Origin: Heracleum sosnowskyi
Lineage: Eukaryota > Streptophyta > Magnoliopsida > Apiales > Apiaceae
Length of the DNA stretch: 64,000 nt
NCBI GenBank assembly: GCA_030848705.1
Contig: CM061245.1
Location: 74,201,564-74,265,563, forward strand
Direction: 5' to 3'
Part shown: in pieces, positions 8,944 through 18,658 of the stretch
Layout: each line of letters opens with the position of its first letter
How positions within the stretch are numbered: position 1 is the first letter of the stretch
Made by a program: the position numbers and the translations under genes
Notes under the pieces: generated by a model
What the model was told of the DNA's origin: nothing
The model's database searches: none
What the model saw: only the letters and a program-made list of their open reading frames with translations

Positions 8944-10351
8944 TCAAGTGTCCAATCCTGATTTACCATTACCCTCTGGTTATGACTCTTTCACTCTTGA
9001 GAATGAAACTGAATTAGACCCAAATTCAGTTAACCCACATTCAACACCATACACTCAGCATAGGCCCTCTAGACTTCTCAAAGCCCAAAGAGAAGCCTTG
9101 CAAGAATCCAGAAAACGACCCTTAGAAGCTGATGTTGGTGGTAGCTCTGTTAGTCAAGAGGGAGACACTGCACCTAGTGCAGTAAATAAGGAGGCTAGTC
9201 AAACAGAACCCCCAGTGGTTCCCCCTGAGCCTAAGAAGAAGAGAGCTAGGAGGACTAAAACCACTGTTAGCCAAGCTGCAGTTTCTCAACAAACTGTGGT
9301 TACTGAAAGAGATTCAAACACCTCCCTAGATGTGCCTTCTCAACAAGGTGCATCTATTGAATTTGGCATGTCTCCCAAGGCACCCTGTACAGAGTCTGCA
9401 CAAACTCATGGTTCACAACTTGAGGAACCTCCACTTGAAGAAACACACAGTGAGTTAGGGCACAGTGAGGATTTCTCTATTCCTTTTGATGATTCACATG
9501 TTTCTCCTGTGAATCAGCCCCCACTCTATGCTACACTTTCACCTTCTTCCTTCCCTACCCATTCTTTTGTTTCTTCTCCACAACCTAGAGAAGGGGACAG
9601 TCCCAACCCTTCAGGTTTTGATCATCCATCTCCAATCATGGATGAGCCCCCATCTAGTGGTCCACAAGAACCCATTTCTCAAAGTGAAATGGACACCACT
9701 CCTCCAAACACTGAGCCAGGGCAAAGTGGTAGTTTGTCAGAAAATGAAACAGCCAACACTTTGTCTGAACTCCAAGGAGCATCTTACCTTCAGGAAGATG
9801 CTGTCACAGCCTCTGTTGCTGTCAAAGACACTGGCAATGTTGCTGTCCTGGACACAGCTGCTGTCATGGGTGGAGAGAAAGATACTGTCACTACAGAACC
9901 TACTGTCACTCCACATCCCAAAGATGCTGTCATGCCAGAACCTGCTGTCCAGACTCCAACTGACAGTAACATTCCTGCCAAAGATACTGTCCAGTCCTCT
10001 CAGCCTGATTTTGATACTGTAATCATTGAGGATGCCTCTGATGATGATCTACCTCTTGCCAAACTCTTAAAGGTACATTCTAAATCTTCTCCTTCCATGC
10101 ATGTTAGTACTGCTCATACCCATGCATCTAGGTTGAGTGAGGGTGAGCAAAAGAACAGAGAGATAAAAGAAAAGAGAGGTGAGCATAAAAATGAGAGGCA
10201 GCCAAATGAGCTGGCAAAAGGAGAGGGACTTGAGCATGTCCAGAGAGACTTTGAGGGAGCCCACACTATTCAGGCATTAGGTCTTGAGAGTCAATCTGTG
10301 AGGAGTGATGAGATCACTCAAAAACACCCTGAGAGTGTGAGAACCCCATAG
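8936..10351 (+). CDS. Envelope-like region ORF B, Ser/Thr/Pro-rich low-complexity protein
   Basis: The 471-residue ORF is dominated by Ser, Thr, Pro, Glu and Gln with one basic patch (KKKRARRTK). It has no enzyme motif. Residues 285-365 carry repeated DAV, DTV and AVK units encoded by the CTGTC array at 9801-9991. Frames suggest it is the middle of a longer protein: ORF A is in a different frame just before it, and ORF C continues in a third stretch after an apparent one-base shift near 10340. It may therefore be part of one roughly 1,700-residue product broken by frameshifts, or a separate linker ORF. Confidence 0.5.
   Translation: MVDQVSNPDLPLPSGYDSFTLENETELDPNSVNPHSTPYTQHRPSRLLKAQREALQESRKRPLEADVGGSSVSQEGDTAPSAVNKEASQTEPPVVPPEPKKKRARRTKTTVSQAAVSQQTVVTERDSNTSLDVPSQQGASIEFGMSPKAPCTESAQTHGSQLEEPPLEETHSELGHSEDFSIPFDDSHVSPVNQPPLYATLSPSSFPTHSFVSSPQPREGDSPNPSGFDHPSPIMDEPPSSGPQEPISQSEMDTTPPNTEPGQSGSLSENETANTLSELQGASYLQEDAVTASVAVKDTGNVAVLDTAAVMGGEKDTVTTEPTVTPHPKDAVMPEPAVQTPTDSNIPAKDTVQSSQPDFDTVIIEDASDDDLPLAKLLKVHSKSSPSMHVSTAHTHASRLSEGEQKNREIKEKRGEHKNERQPNELAKGEGLEHVQRDFEGAHTIQALGLESQSVRSDEITQKHPESVRTP
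9801..9991. repeat. CTGTC array with alternating 18/24-bp spacing in the envelope-like region
   Basis: CTGTC cores start at 9801, 9819, 9843, 9861, 9885, 9903, 9927, 9945 and 9987, with a GACAG at 9962. The intervals 18, 24, 18, 24, 18, 24, 18 average 21 bp, two turns of B-DNA. Flanking codons differ between units, whereas the core is kept. Confidence 0.7.
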
Positions 10352-10458
10352 CCTCCAAGCCCCTTTCTTTTCCTTCCCCTCCAAGAAGGTTAAGGTATGG
10401 TGGCCCCTCTGCTACTTTTGGTAACAGGATTGCAACTCTGGAAGGACAGTGTGCTACT

Positions 10459-13224
10459 TTGCACTCCAAGATGGACTCTCTCTCTCAACTGGTGGTTGAT
10501 GGTTTTGCTGCTACTCAGCTCTCTATCCAGTTCCTTACTGACCTAGTAGCTGCCAACTCAACTAAGGGGGAGAAGGTAGCAAGATCAGAATCATTGTTTA
10601 TTCAGGAATCAGGTGGAACTCAGGGGGAGCCAGTAACTGTGAAGACAAAAGGGGGAGCTAAGGGGAAAGCAATGTCTAAGGGGGAGCAAGTCAAACCAAG
10701 CAGTGGACAACCAAAGGATAAAGCTGAAGAACTTGTTGAAGTTGACCTGGATGGAGAAAGGGTGTTGATGTATAAGGCAACTCAAGATGCAATGCAAAGA
10801 AGACCTGCATCTAGACATCCAATTCTACCTCCTGTGACAATTAGAGAGCCAACTTCAGCAACTCAAGAATCTGCTCTACAAAGAAGATGGAAAGAAATGG
10901 AGGAACAGAATAAGGTTGGGAAAGGTAAAGGGAAACTGTCTGAATCCATCCATAAAGGAAATACTTGGTCCAATGGTACTGAGTATGATCAAGAAGAAGT
11001 CAATACTTTAATGGTGGATTACAGGGAGAGCACATTACACAACCATGACAGTGAATTTAGCAGTTTGGTGGAAGAAGCAATGAATGCTCCAAGCAACCGT
11101 CCAACCAACACCACAAAACTGTTAAAGGATCAAATCACCAGTGTCAGTGTAATGGTGAATGATGAGAAAAGATGGGCTGTAAGTATCTATTTCACTTCTG
11201 GCATATCTTATTTCATCACAATGCAGTTATTACAGAGTCTGCCAGCAAAGGTGTTGTGTGCTTTGAAGGGAAAAATCAGAACAACTCAAACACCATTCAA
11301 TGAAATATTGGATATGCAAATCCAGAACCTGATCACACAAAAGCTACCTGAAGTCTACACAAATCCACCAAGTGTTTTCTACAGATCTAAAACTAAGGAT
11401 GGCACAAGAAGGAATAGCTTCATGAATTTGGTTAGCCCATCCAGAATGGAAACCAAGTCAATTCTGAAAGTGTTAGATGGAATACTCAGTTCAAATGCCA
11501 ATCCAGGAAGAGTTCATGTTGTTCAAGAGATCTACAAAATGCTGGTGTTGAGAGACAAGGCATTGGGAGCTAGAGTGAAGGAACTAATCTCTAGAGCCAA
11601 TGCCAAAAGAAATGATCAAGGTGGAAGCTGCCTCTATGACATTCCTCCTCATGATGATGATGATGATGATGATGATGAGGTTGGAGGTGGTGAAGCTTCT
11701 GGAAATGCTGGAAATGCTGGTGGAAGTAATTCTGGGAATACTGGTATTCAATCTCAGAATGAAGGCAATAAAGAAACTCCTAGTCAAGAAAAGAAAGATG
11801 TTGATGCAACAGATGAAGAGGAGCCAATAATACTGGAAGCTTTGGAGGCAAGCATTCTTAGATGTGCTATTGATTGCATAAATGCTGAAAAGGATGTTGT
11901 AACCAAAGGTACTGTCGACAAGGATACTGTCATAGAAGATGCTGTCATGGAAGATACTGTCGACAAAGGTACTATCAAGAAAGGTTCTGTCAAGGATGAA
12001 ACCAAAGCTACTGTCAAGCCCAAAAGACTGAAAGCTAAAGCAAAAGCATGGTTGTCTAGACAGAAACCTGAAGGAAAGCACAAGTACTCAGGAAAGGAAA
12101 AGGCCACTGGATTTGGCAGGAATCTTAAGAAGCCAATTCAATCAATACCTCCCAACAGTCTTAAGATACAACAGATGCAATCTAGAGAAATCAAGAGTGT
12201 TGAGGTTAAGATGGATGCAAATCAAGAGGTCACTGAGTACATTCTGTGGTGGGAAGAATCAAGATCTACCAAGGTTGATAAGGATTTCAATCTGGTATCC
12301 ACATCAACCAGTGGTAGGATATCAACCTTAGATAAAAGGAGAATTGACTTCTTCTACCTGGAAAGAAGGGTAGAGTTGCTGGAGAGCTATGATAATGTTC
12401 CAGAGTCTGTTTTGGAACATATTCTGAAATATCAAGCTGATAGGGATGCTGAATTCTATCAGAAATTTGGCTACAATTTTGCAGATTTTGATGATGCTGA
12501 TATTCTCACTGATCTACCAGCTTCTCCTATACCATATCACTGGTACTATGAGTTTGATGATTCACCCACAGAAGAAAGGCAAACCCAACCCATAGAGGAA
12601 GGGCAACCCAAGCCAAGCAAAAGACCTGACTCTTCTCAATACTCTCAATATCAGTCAGAACTTGATAAGAAGGAAGCTGAACTCCTGGAAAGATGCAAGA
12701 CTGCCAACAAGGCAGAAAGTGAAGCTCCAAATTATCAAACATGTATGCTGGAAAATCCCTTAAGAATCAAGCATCTAAAAGAAGAAATCTATGTTTGCAG
12801 CTTGCACAAGCTAAAAACAACTATTCTGAAGGATTTACAGTATATGGTAGCTGGATCAATTCATCCCCTGGAGCAGATCTGTTCTGATAAGATAGAGGAA
12901 TTATTGGAAAGGAGAAAAGGAGAAGATTCAAAGCTGGACAAGCAAAGGAGGATGACTCTCAATGCTTATCGTGGAAGTAGATTCAAGCTCATTCATGAAG
13001 AACTCCACTTCAGAAGCTATCCATTTGATCAAGAGCAATGGTTGAATCTCAGGGATTCTAGTTCTCTTATTTCTCCTACTATCAAGAAGATCATTGAAGA
13101 AATAGAAGATGCTGCAGTCACACCTGCTGAAATCTCTCTTGTAGAAGGTCTAAGAGGCTGCTTGGTAGAAGCTCTCAGAAGAGAGGAAGTAACAAGACAG
13201 AAGAGGAAATCTCAAGCTAAGTAA
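10459..13224 (+). CDS. Envelope-like region ORF C
   Basis: This 921-codon ORF has no ATG at its listed start; the frame is open from about 10340, just after ORF B ends one frame away, so it is probably the C-terminal part of the same ancestral protein. The first in-frame ATG is at about 10471. It has a Lys/Glu-rich N-part, a globular segment (about 11000-11600), an Asp run from GAT repeats (about 11652-11679), a Gly/Asn-rich linker, a five-residue repeat (units DKDTV, IEDAV, MEDTV, DKGTI, KKGSV at about 11905-11995) made by a 15-bp CTGTC repeat, and a charged helical C-terminus. No transmembrane segment or fusion peptide is evident, so 'envelope' describes position only. It stops 92 bp before the 3' LTR. 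Confidence 0.55.
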   Translation: MHSKMDSLSQLVVDGFAATQLSIQFLTDLVAANSTKGEKVARSESLFIQESGGTQGEPVTVKTKGGAKGKAMSKGEQVKPSSGQPKDKAEELVEVDLDGERVLMYKATQDAMQRRPASRHPILPPVTIREPTSATQESALQRRWKEMEEQNKVGKGKGKLSESIHKGNTWSNGTEYDQEEVNTLMVDYRESTLHNHDSEFSSLVEEAMNAPSNRPTNTTKLLKDQITSVSVMVNDEKRWAVSIYFTSGISYFITMQLLQSLPAKVLCALKGKIRTTQTPFNEILDMQIQNLITQKLPEVYTNPPSVFYRSKTKDGTRRNSFMNLVSPSRMETKSILKVLDGILSSNANPGRVHVVQEIYKMLVLRDKALGARVKELISRANAKRNDQGGSCLYDIPPHDDDDDDDDEVGGGEASGNAGNAGGSNSGNTGIQSQNEGNKETPSQEKKDVDATDEEEPIILEALEASILRCAIDCINAEKDVVTKGTVDKDTVIEDAVMEDTVDKGTIKKGSVKDETKATVKPKRLKAKAKAWLSRQKPEGKHKYSGKEKATGFGRNLKKPIQSIPPNSLKIQQMQSREIKSVEVKMDANQEVTEYILWWEESRSTKVDKDFNLVSTSTSGRISTLDKRRIDFFYLERRVELLESYDNVPESVLEHILKYQADRDAEFYQKFGYNFADFDDADILTDLPASPIPYHWYYEFDDSPTEERQTQPIEEGQPKPSKRPDSSQYSQYQSELDKKEAELLERCKTANKAESEAPNYQTCMLENPLRIKHLKEEIYVCSLHKLKTTILKDLQYMVAGSIHPLEQICSDKIEELLERRKGEDSKLDKQRRMTLNAYRGSRFKLIHEELHFRSYPFDQEQWLNLRDSSSLISPTIKKIIEEIEDAAVTPAEISLVEGLRGCLVEALRREEVTRQKRKSQAK
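11912..12015. repeat. 15-bp CTGTC tandem repeat inside ORF C
   Basis: Cores start at 11912, 11927, 11942, 11957, 11972 (changed to CTATC), 11987 and 12011. The 15-bp step keeps the frame and encodes a five-residue repeat. This is the second motif block in the envelope-like region. Confidence 0.7.
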
Positions 13225-13302
13225 ACATTCTAAATCCATTCTGATCTTGTTAGTTAAGTTGTCAAAATATATTGTAAATTTGTTGTTATTGTCCATAAAA
13301 AC

Positions 13303-13316
13303 AAATTGGGGGAGAT
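13303..13316 (+). other. Polypurine tract of element 1
   Basis: AAATTGGGGGAGAT lies directly before the 3' LTR and would prime plus-strand synthesis. The identical 14 bases occur at the same place in element 2 (48477-48490, minus strand), supporting close relationship of the two elements. Confidence 0.92.
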
Positions 13317-14374
13317 TGTTGGGATTTATGGGTGATAGCATAGGAACAACTTAACTTTGTATATACTTAATTTTTTAATTAAGTAGAACATACTGTCACA
13401 GCCAAAGTATGTTCTTGTAATCAGTATGCAATGTTGTTTTAATTGTGTAATTTGGAAGAAGTTCACTTTCTGTGTTCAAGCCTCAAAGAATGCATATTAG
13501 ATGACAGCATGAATAAAGGTTACTGTCATAAGCATTGACAGTAAGATTACAAGAAGACAGAATGTTGCAAGTCAAGACAGCATATTCACTCTGACAGCAA
13601 CATTGGCGGAAGACTACGCGACAGCAACTTTAGTCCTCGACAGCAAGTTTGGAAACCACGACAGCACACTATGCGGGGAACTCCTACTGTCACCAAAAGC
13701 ACATTCCTGTGACAGCAAGCTTTGCGGCAAAAGTAACTGTCTCGAGAAAGATCCTTGTTCTAGGTATCTTTCTCAGTCAAATCCCGTGACAGTTTCAATG
13801 TTCAAGAAACAGGCGTGTTGCAGTATCCCTAAGCTGCACCAAGTCTGCAAGACTACGACAGAAGCTTCAAGCACTGCAAACAAAAGCGAATCAATTCAAG
13901 AGCAAGGTCAAGTCTCTATTTGCTGTATTGTTTTAGCTAGAAATAGAATGAATCTAGGTTGCTTTCTTTGTAATGTATATCTGACATTGTTAGCAATTTA
14001 GGAAAGTCACATGGGTAGACACTTTGTAAGAAGCTGCCACTTGATAATGACAACAGCTTCACAGACCCTGTTGATAGTGATAGGATTAGTCTTATACTTA
14101 GACTATCAATTCATTCTAGATATAGAGTGAGAAAGACAAGCAAGTGTCTTGAAGAAAAACCGAAGCTCAAGAATTCTCTCTTGAGGTTGTAGCAACACTT
14201 TGCAAAATAAATAAAACATTTATTTTGTGAATCCTGTCTTCTCGATTATACTGTTTGTGAATGCATACATATTATTGATAACATTAAATCTTAGTTTTGG
14301 TTGTTGAAACTGAGATTGAATTTTATCAGTATTTCATCCCCCCCCCCCCCTTCTGCAATACACGAGGACCAACA
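13317..14374 (+). repeat. 3' LTR of element 1 (1058 bp)
   Basis: It starts TGTTGG and ends CCAACA, a perfect terminal inverted hexamer. From 13471 onward it matches 1-910 with roughly 17-18 differences. It carries the same U3 motif array and a 13-nt C tract at 14338-14350. Confidence 0.95.
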
Positions 14375-17300
14375 AATGTTAAATCTAACGGTTTTCATCT
14401 ATCTATTTAAGATTAAACGATTTTTATTATTTTGGTTATAAATAGGTTTCCTTATTTAATTACAACTATTTTTATGTTTTAACTTTTTGGAAAATTCAAT
14501 CCTAATATAATATCTTTTAACTTATATCATTTTTAGATAATAATTTCTTTTTATATGATATAATCTTGATCTTCTATTTTTAAAAGTATTGGATCTAATG
14601 GTTGGGAATGTTTTGGCAGTATTTAGGACCAAACTACCAGGATAACATCATTAATTTTTCTTAATATTTATAATTTTTTTTATTTTTTTAAATATTTATT
14701 GCTAAAATATAATATACTTTTTTTTTGTAATATGTTAATGATGCGGGAACTTTGAACTTTTGAGAAAATAAATTATCAATTAAAATATATTTTTTTTGTA
14801 ATAGTTCTTCTTTTAAAGTATTACACTATGACGATCAAAATTCTGTATAAAATTCATTTTTTATAGTATATCCCGTAAATATCTATGTTATTATATTAAA
14901 GACTTAATAATGAAAGCTTTCTTATAAGTGTGGTCGCTTTGTTTGATCACTCAATCCATAATCGTTGGATCTTTCAAATTAAATCGTTGAGAAACGTTAC
15001 ATATAACAGTAAAATTATCATGTAGAATGATCTAAGATTTGAATCTACCAACAACATATTAAAATTTACAGGTTTTTTTTAAAAAAAAAATTCATTTTTT
15101 TTCTTTCAGAATTTAATAATTTACAATGTATGTAGGTTAAAAAAGTTAGGTCTGTTCTATAGCTGAGTCTTAATATGAATATAGTCCTGCTACAATGAAA
15201 TTAAGAAACAAAATCACCATTTACGTATAATTTATTATTTAATAATAAATTATATTTGATTAGTTATGATCTATAACTTAATAAAATAGGATAAAAAATA
15301 TGAACAATTTTTATAAAATTTTATCCTCGTATTATTATATTCTTTGTTGATTTGAATTTTTTTAGATTTATTTTAATTTTTGAACATATATTTCTAAATT
15401 TAAAATAGTTAGAAAAAAGTAATTAAATTGGCGTTAAAATAATGATGACATAATAATTATTATTAGAATTTAAATACTCACTTTACTCATTTGGGCTTTA
15501 TCTTGTGTTTTAAAAATAAGATTTTGACGATTTTACACCCCACGTGAAGATAATTAAATTATTTTTAATTAAAAGATGGTTTAACAATTTTTATCTAACT
15601 GGAATTGTAAGTCACGAATTTTTTACATGGAGAATTCTATTTAATATAGAAAACTTATTTATATTTGGTATATTTGGTTTAAATTATCAAAATACACTTT
15701 TTAGAATTTAAATATAATCCTATTATAAATAAAATACACTTTTTTAATATTTGATCAAACGATTTTCATTTATATAGTTAAGATATAATAGTTCTTATTA
15801 ATTTGTTTGTCACGATCAAAATTTTGGATAAATCTCTATTATGCTTATTATATAAAAGAGTTTAATATAATAAGAATATTAAGTACATACTGATATAAGT
15901 ATCTTACTAACTGCTTTTACTTTTAATATTTCGGTTTTATTTATAGTGTATATAAAATTTTAAAATACATTATTACTTTAAAATTATTAAACAGAATAAA
16001 AATTATGTTATGATTATATAAAATTTTATTCTCATATTATTATAGTCTTTATCGATTTGAATTTGTTCTTAATTTATTTTAATACTTTATTGAAAGAAAG
16101 ATAAAAATTTTATATTTAAAATAATTAGTGGAAAAATAAATAAATTGGTGCTACAATTATAAAAAATTATTTATTAAAATTTAGATACTCACTTTACTAT
16201 TTGGGTTCTATCATGAGTTTTAGAAATTGAATTTTGACGATTTTACAACCCATGTGAAACTAACGAAATTATCTATAATTTAATGATGATTTAATAATTA
16301 TTATCTAACTTGACCAGTTGACCTACCCATAAACCGAAAATAAAAGATGATTAAGTATTATATTCAAAATTATTGTTTATGAATATGAAACCCTCAATAT
16401 TTTAATAATATTTTGATATTATCATTTTATGTTTGTTATATGTAAAATAATATAATTATAATTTGGATTAATCAAATTGATATGTCCCTTCAGAAAAAAA
16501 AATGTTTAAATTTATTCATGTACAGGAGTTCTCCTAAGTCTCTTATAACGCAGGGTCCACGTGTATCATTGTTATATGATATACATTAGTATTATATTGA
16601 TAATTTTTAATATTGTAATCGATATGAATTGTTATCTGATATTTGGTTTAACAATTATTATCTAACTCGAACTATACATAAATTAAAGAGAAAATATATT
16701 TTAGAATTTTTACATAGAAAAATTTTAAATTATCAAAATACACTTTTTAGTATTTAAATATAATTCTATTATTAATCAGATACACTTTTTAATATTAGAT
16801 CTAACAATTCTCATCGATCTATTTAAGATCTAACTGTAATAATTAATTTGGTCGTATAGTGGTCGTACACGGACCAGATCGATTTTAATTTTTTCTTAAA
16901 TTGATTTTAATATTTTATTGAAATAAACATTGAATTTATAAATTTAAAAGAATTAGGAAAAAAATTAAATTGGTGCTACAATAATAAAAAAAACAATTAT
17001 TAAAATTTAGATAATCACTTTACTGTTTGGGCTCTATCTTGAGTTTTAGACAACAGATTTGAACAATTTTACAGCCCACGCGAAGCTAACAAAATTATCT
17101 TTAATTTAATGATGGTTTAATAATTATTATCTAACTGAAACTATCTATAAACTAAAGAGAAAAGATAATTACGATTTTTTACATAAAGATTTCTATTCAA
17201 TATAGAAAACCTATTTATAATTGGTTTAAATTAAAAAAAATTATTAAAATTTAGATAATCACTTTACTGTTTGGGCTCTATATCTAGTTTTAGACAACAG

Positions 17301-18377
17301 ATTTTAACAATTTTACAGCCCACGCAAAGCTAACAAAATTATCTTTCATTTAATGATGGTTTAATAATTATTATCTAACTGGAACTATCCATAAACTAAA
17401 AAGAAAAGATAATTACGATTTTTTACATAAAAATTTCTATTCAATATAGAAAACCTATTTATAATTGGTTTAAATTATCAAAATACATCTTTTAGTATTT
17501 AAATACTATCCTATTATTAATCAAATACAATTTTTAATATTATATCTAACGGTGCTTATCTATTTGAATATTTATAGTTTTATAATCCAACGGATCATAT
17601 ACTTTTGATAGTACAATGACCGACCAAAGTTTTGGATAAGATCTCCTTATTATATATAAGGAGTTAATTGAGTTGACTGTGTCGGATTGGTATTGAGTTC
17701 TAATCCAACCATGTGTTTTATCTAATTATTTATTCGATAACCAACATGAAGTCAAGTCTTATATATAATAGTATTATTTTTTTCCTAAAATTATCTTTTT
17801 TCCAGTGCAGTTAAATATATTCTTGATTGAACATTACAGTGAATATATGATGAAAGTCATTTGTGAATATAATTAATAAATTCCAAATCATAAAATAAAT
17901 ATAAAATAGAATATATAAACTAAGTTCTCGGTGCATGTAGTTATTGATTTTTTTTAAAATATATCAAAAAAATTTGACGTATTTCAAAAAATTTCAAAAA
18001 ATTTGATGTAGTTATTCATTTCAATCACGTAGGTCATGGTTATTTTGTGAAAGTCTTCTTAGCCTATAATAGATAGGTAAATAGATAATGAATAAATGTT
18101 AAATAAATATAATAAATGAGCTCTAAGTATATGGAGTTAATGAATTTTAGAAAGATACAAACAAAAACTTTTGGTGTAGTGGTTGTACTTGTGAACTTAA
18201 GTCATTCCTAATATGAAGGTCATGAGTTATTGAGTTCAATCCATATAACCAACATTTTTTTTAACATTATATGATAAAAGGATAATTATGTAATTTACTA
18301 AATACCTTGAAAGACCATGTTGGCCTTTAATATATATAATATAATGGAAATGGATGGATGGATTATAGTATTATTGT
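14375..18377. repeat. AT-rich intergenic DNA with degenerate repeat units
   Basis: No gene is seen. A family of related blocks recurs near 15460-15860, 16177-16320, 16640-16890, 16996-17237 and 17241-17660. They share the phrases ATCACTTTACT, TTTGGGCT(C/T)TATC, ATTTTACA and CCCACG, and a following block with AATACACTTTTTA. Two adjacent copies (ttagataatc at 17007 and 17251) are 244 bp apart and nearly identical, so they are a recent tandem duplication; the others are older. The parent element is not recognised. Confidence 0.6.
18165..18260 (+). mobile_element. tRNA-derived SINE-like remnant
   Basis: TGGTGTAGTGG at 18172-18182 fits the RNA polymerase III A box, and GAGTTCAATCC at 18232-18242 fits the B box. 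The 49-bp gap is a little longer than usual. A T-rich run follows at 18253. No flanking duplication was found, so boundaries are approximate. Confidence 0.4.
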
Positions 18378-18615
18378 TGTTGGGCCACAGCCCACTTCTG
18401 AAGCAAGGCCTAAATATTAGTTTGTACATAGGCCCACTTTGTAATAGGCCCAGTTAGACTATTCCTATAAATACCCCCAATCCCCCACTTTAGAAGGGGT
18501 TGGAAAATCAGAATAAGGAGAGAATTTCCTAAGAATGTATTATTGTATTAAATCTACTTTATAATAATAAAAGCAAGGCTTGATTATTGATCGACATACG
18601 GTTTTACGTTCATCA
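18378..18615 (+). repeat. 5' LTR of the gypsy element (238 bp)
   Basis: It begins TGTTGGGCC and ends TTCATCA. It contains CCTATAAATACCC near 18471, a probable TATA box, and AATAATAAAAGC near 18564 that could serve polyadenylation. Confidence 0.95.
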
Positions 18616-18633
18616 TTTGGCGCTAGAAGGAGC
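18616..18633 (+). other. Primer-binding site region of the gypsy element
   Basis: TTTGGCGCTAGAAGGAGC follows the LTR immediately. TGGCGC-type sites are usual primer sites in plant gypsy elements; I did not assign the tRNA. Confidence 0.75.
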
Positions 18634-18658
18634 TCTTTTTTCTTTAGATCCAACCAGT

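Larger units (their letters stand above)
1..14374 (+). mobile_element. Sirevirus-like Ty1/copia LTR retrotransposon (element 1), 5' end outside window
   Basis: The order is 5' LTR, primer-binding site complementary to initiator tRNA-Met, gag, protease-integrase-RT-RNase H, a 6.5-kb tail with a small ORF and an envelope-like region, polypurine tract and 3' LTR. Integrase ahead of RT defines copia; the long gag with two zinc knuckles and a large extra region after pol fit the Sirevirus lineage. The window starts inside the 5' LTR: about 154 bp present at the start of the 3' LTR are missing. The two LTRs differ at roughly 2% of positions by eye, so the insertion is fairly recent, yet pol already has a nonsense codon and a frameshift. 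The left target-site duplication is outside the window; the right flank begins AATGT. Confidence 0.93.

Noticed and set aside
18587..18658. Gag-pol start inside the LTR
   Set aside because: That part of the frame has no ATG and crosses the LTR end and primer site; the first ATG after the primer site at 18659 is the natural start.
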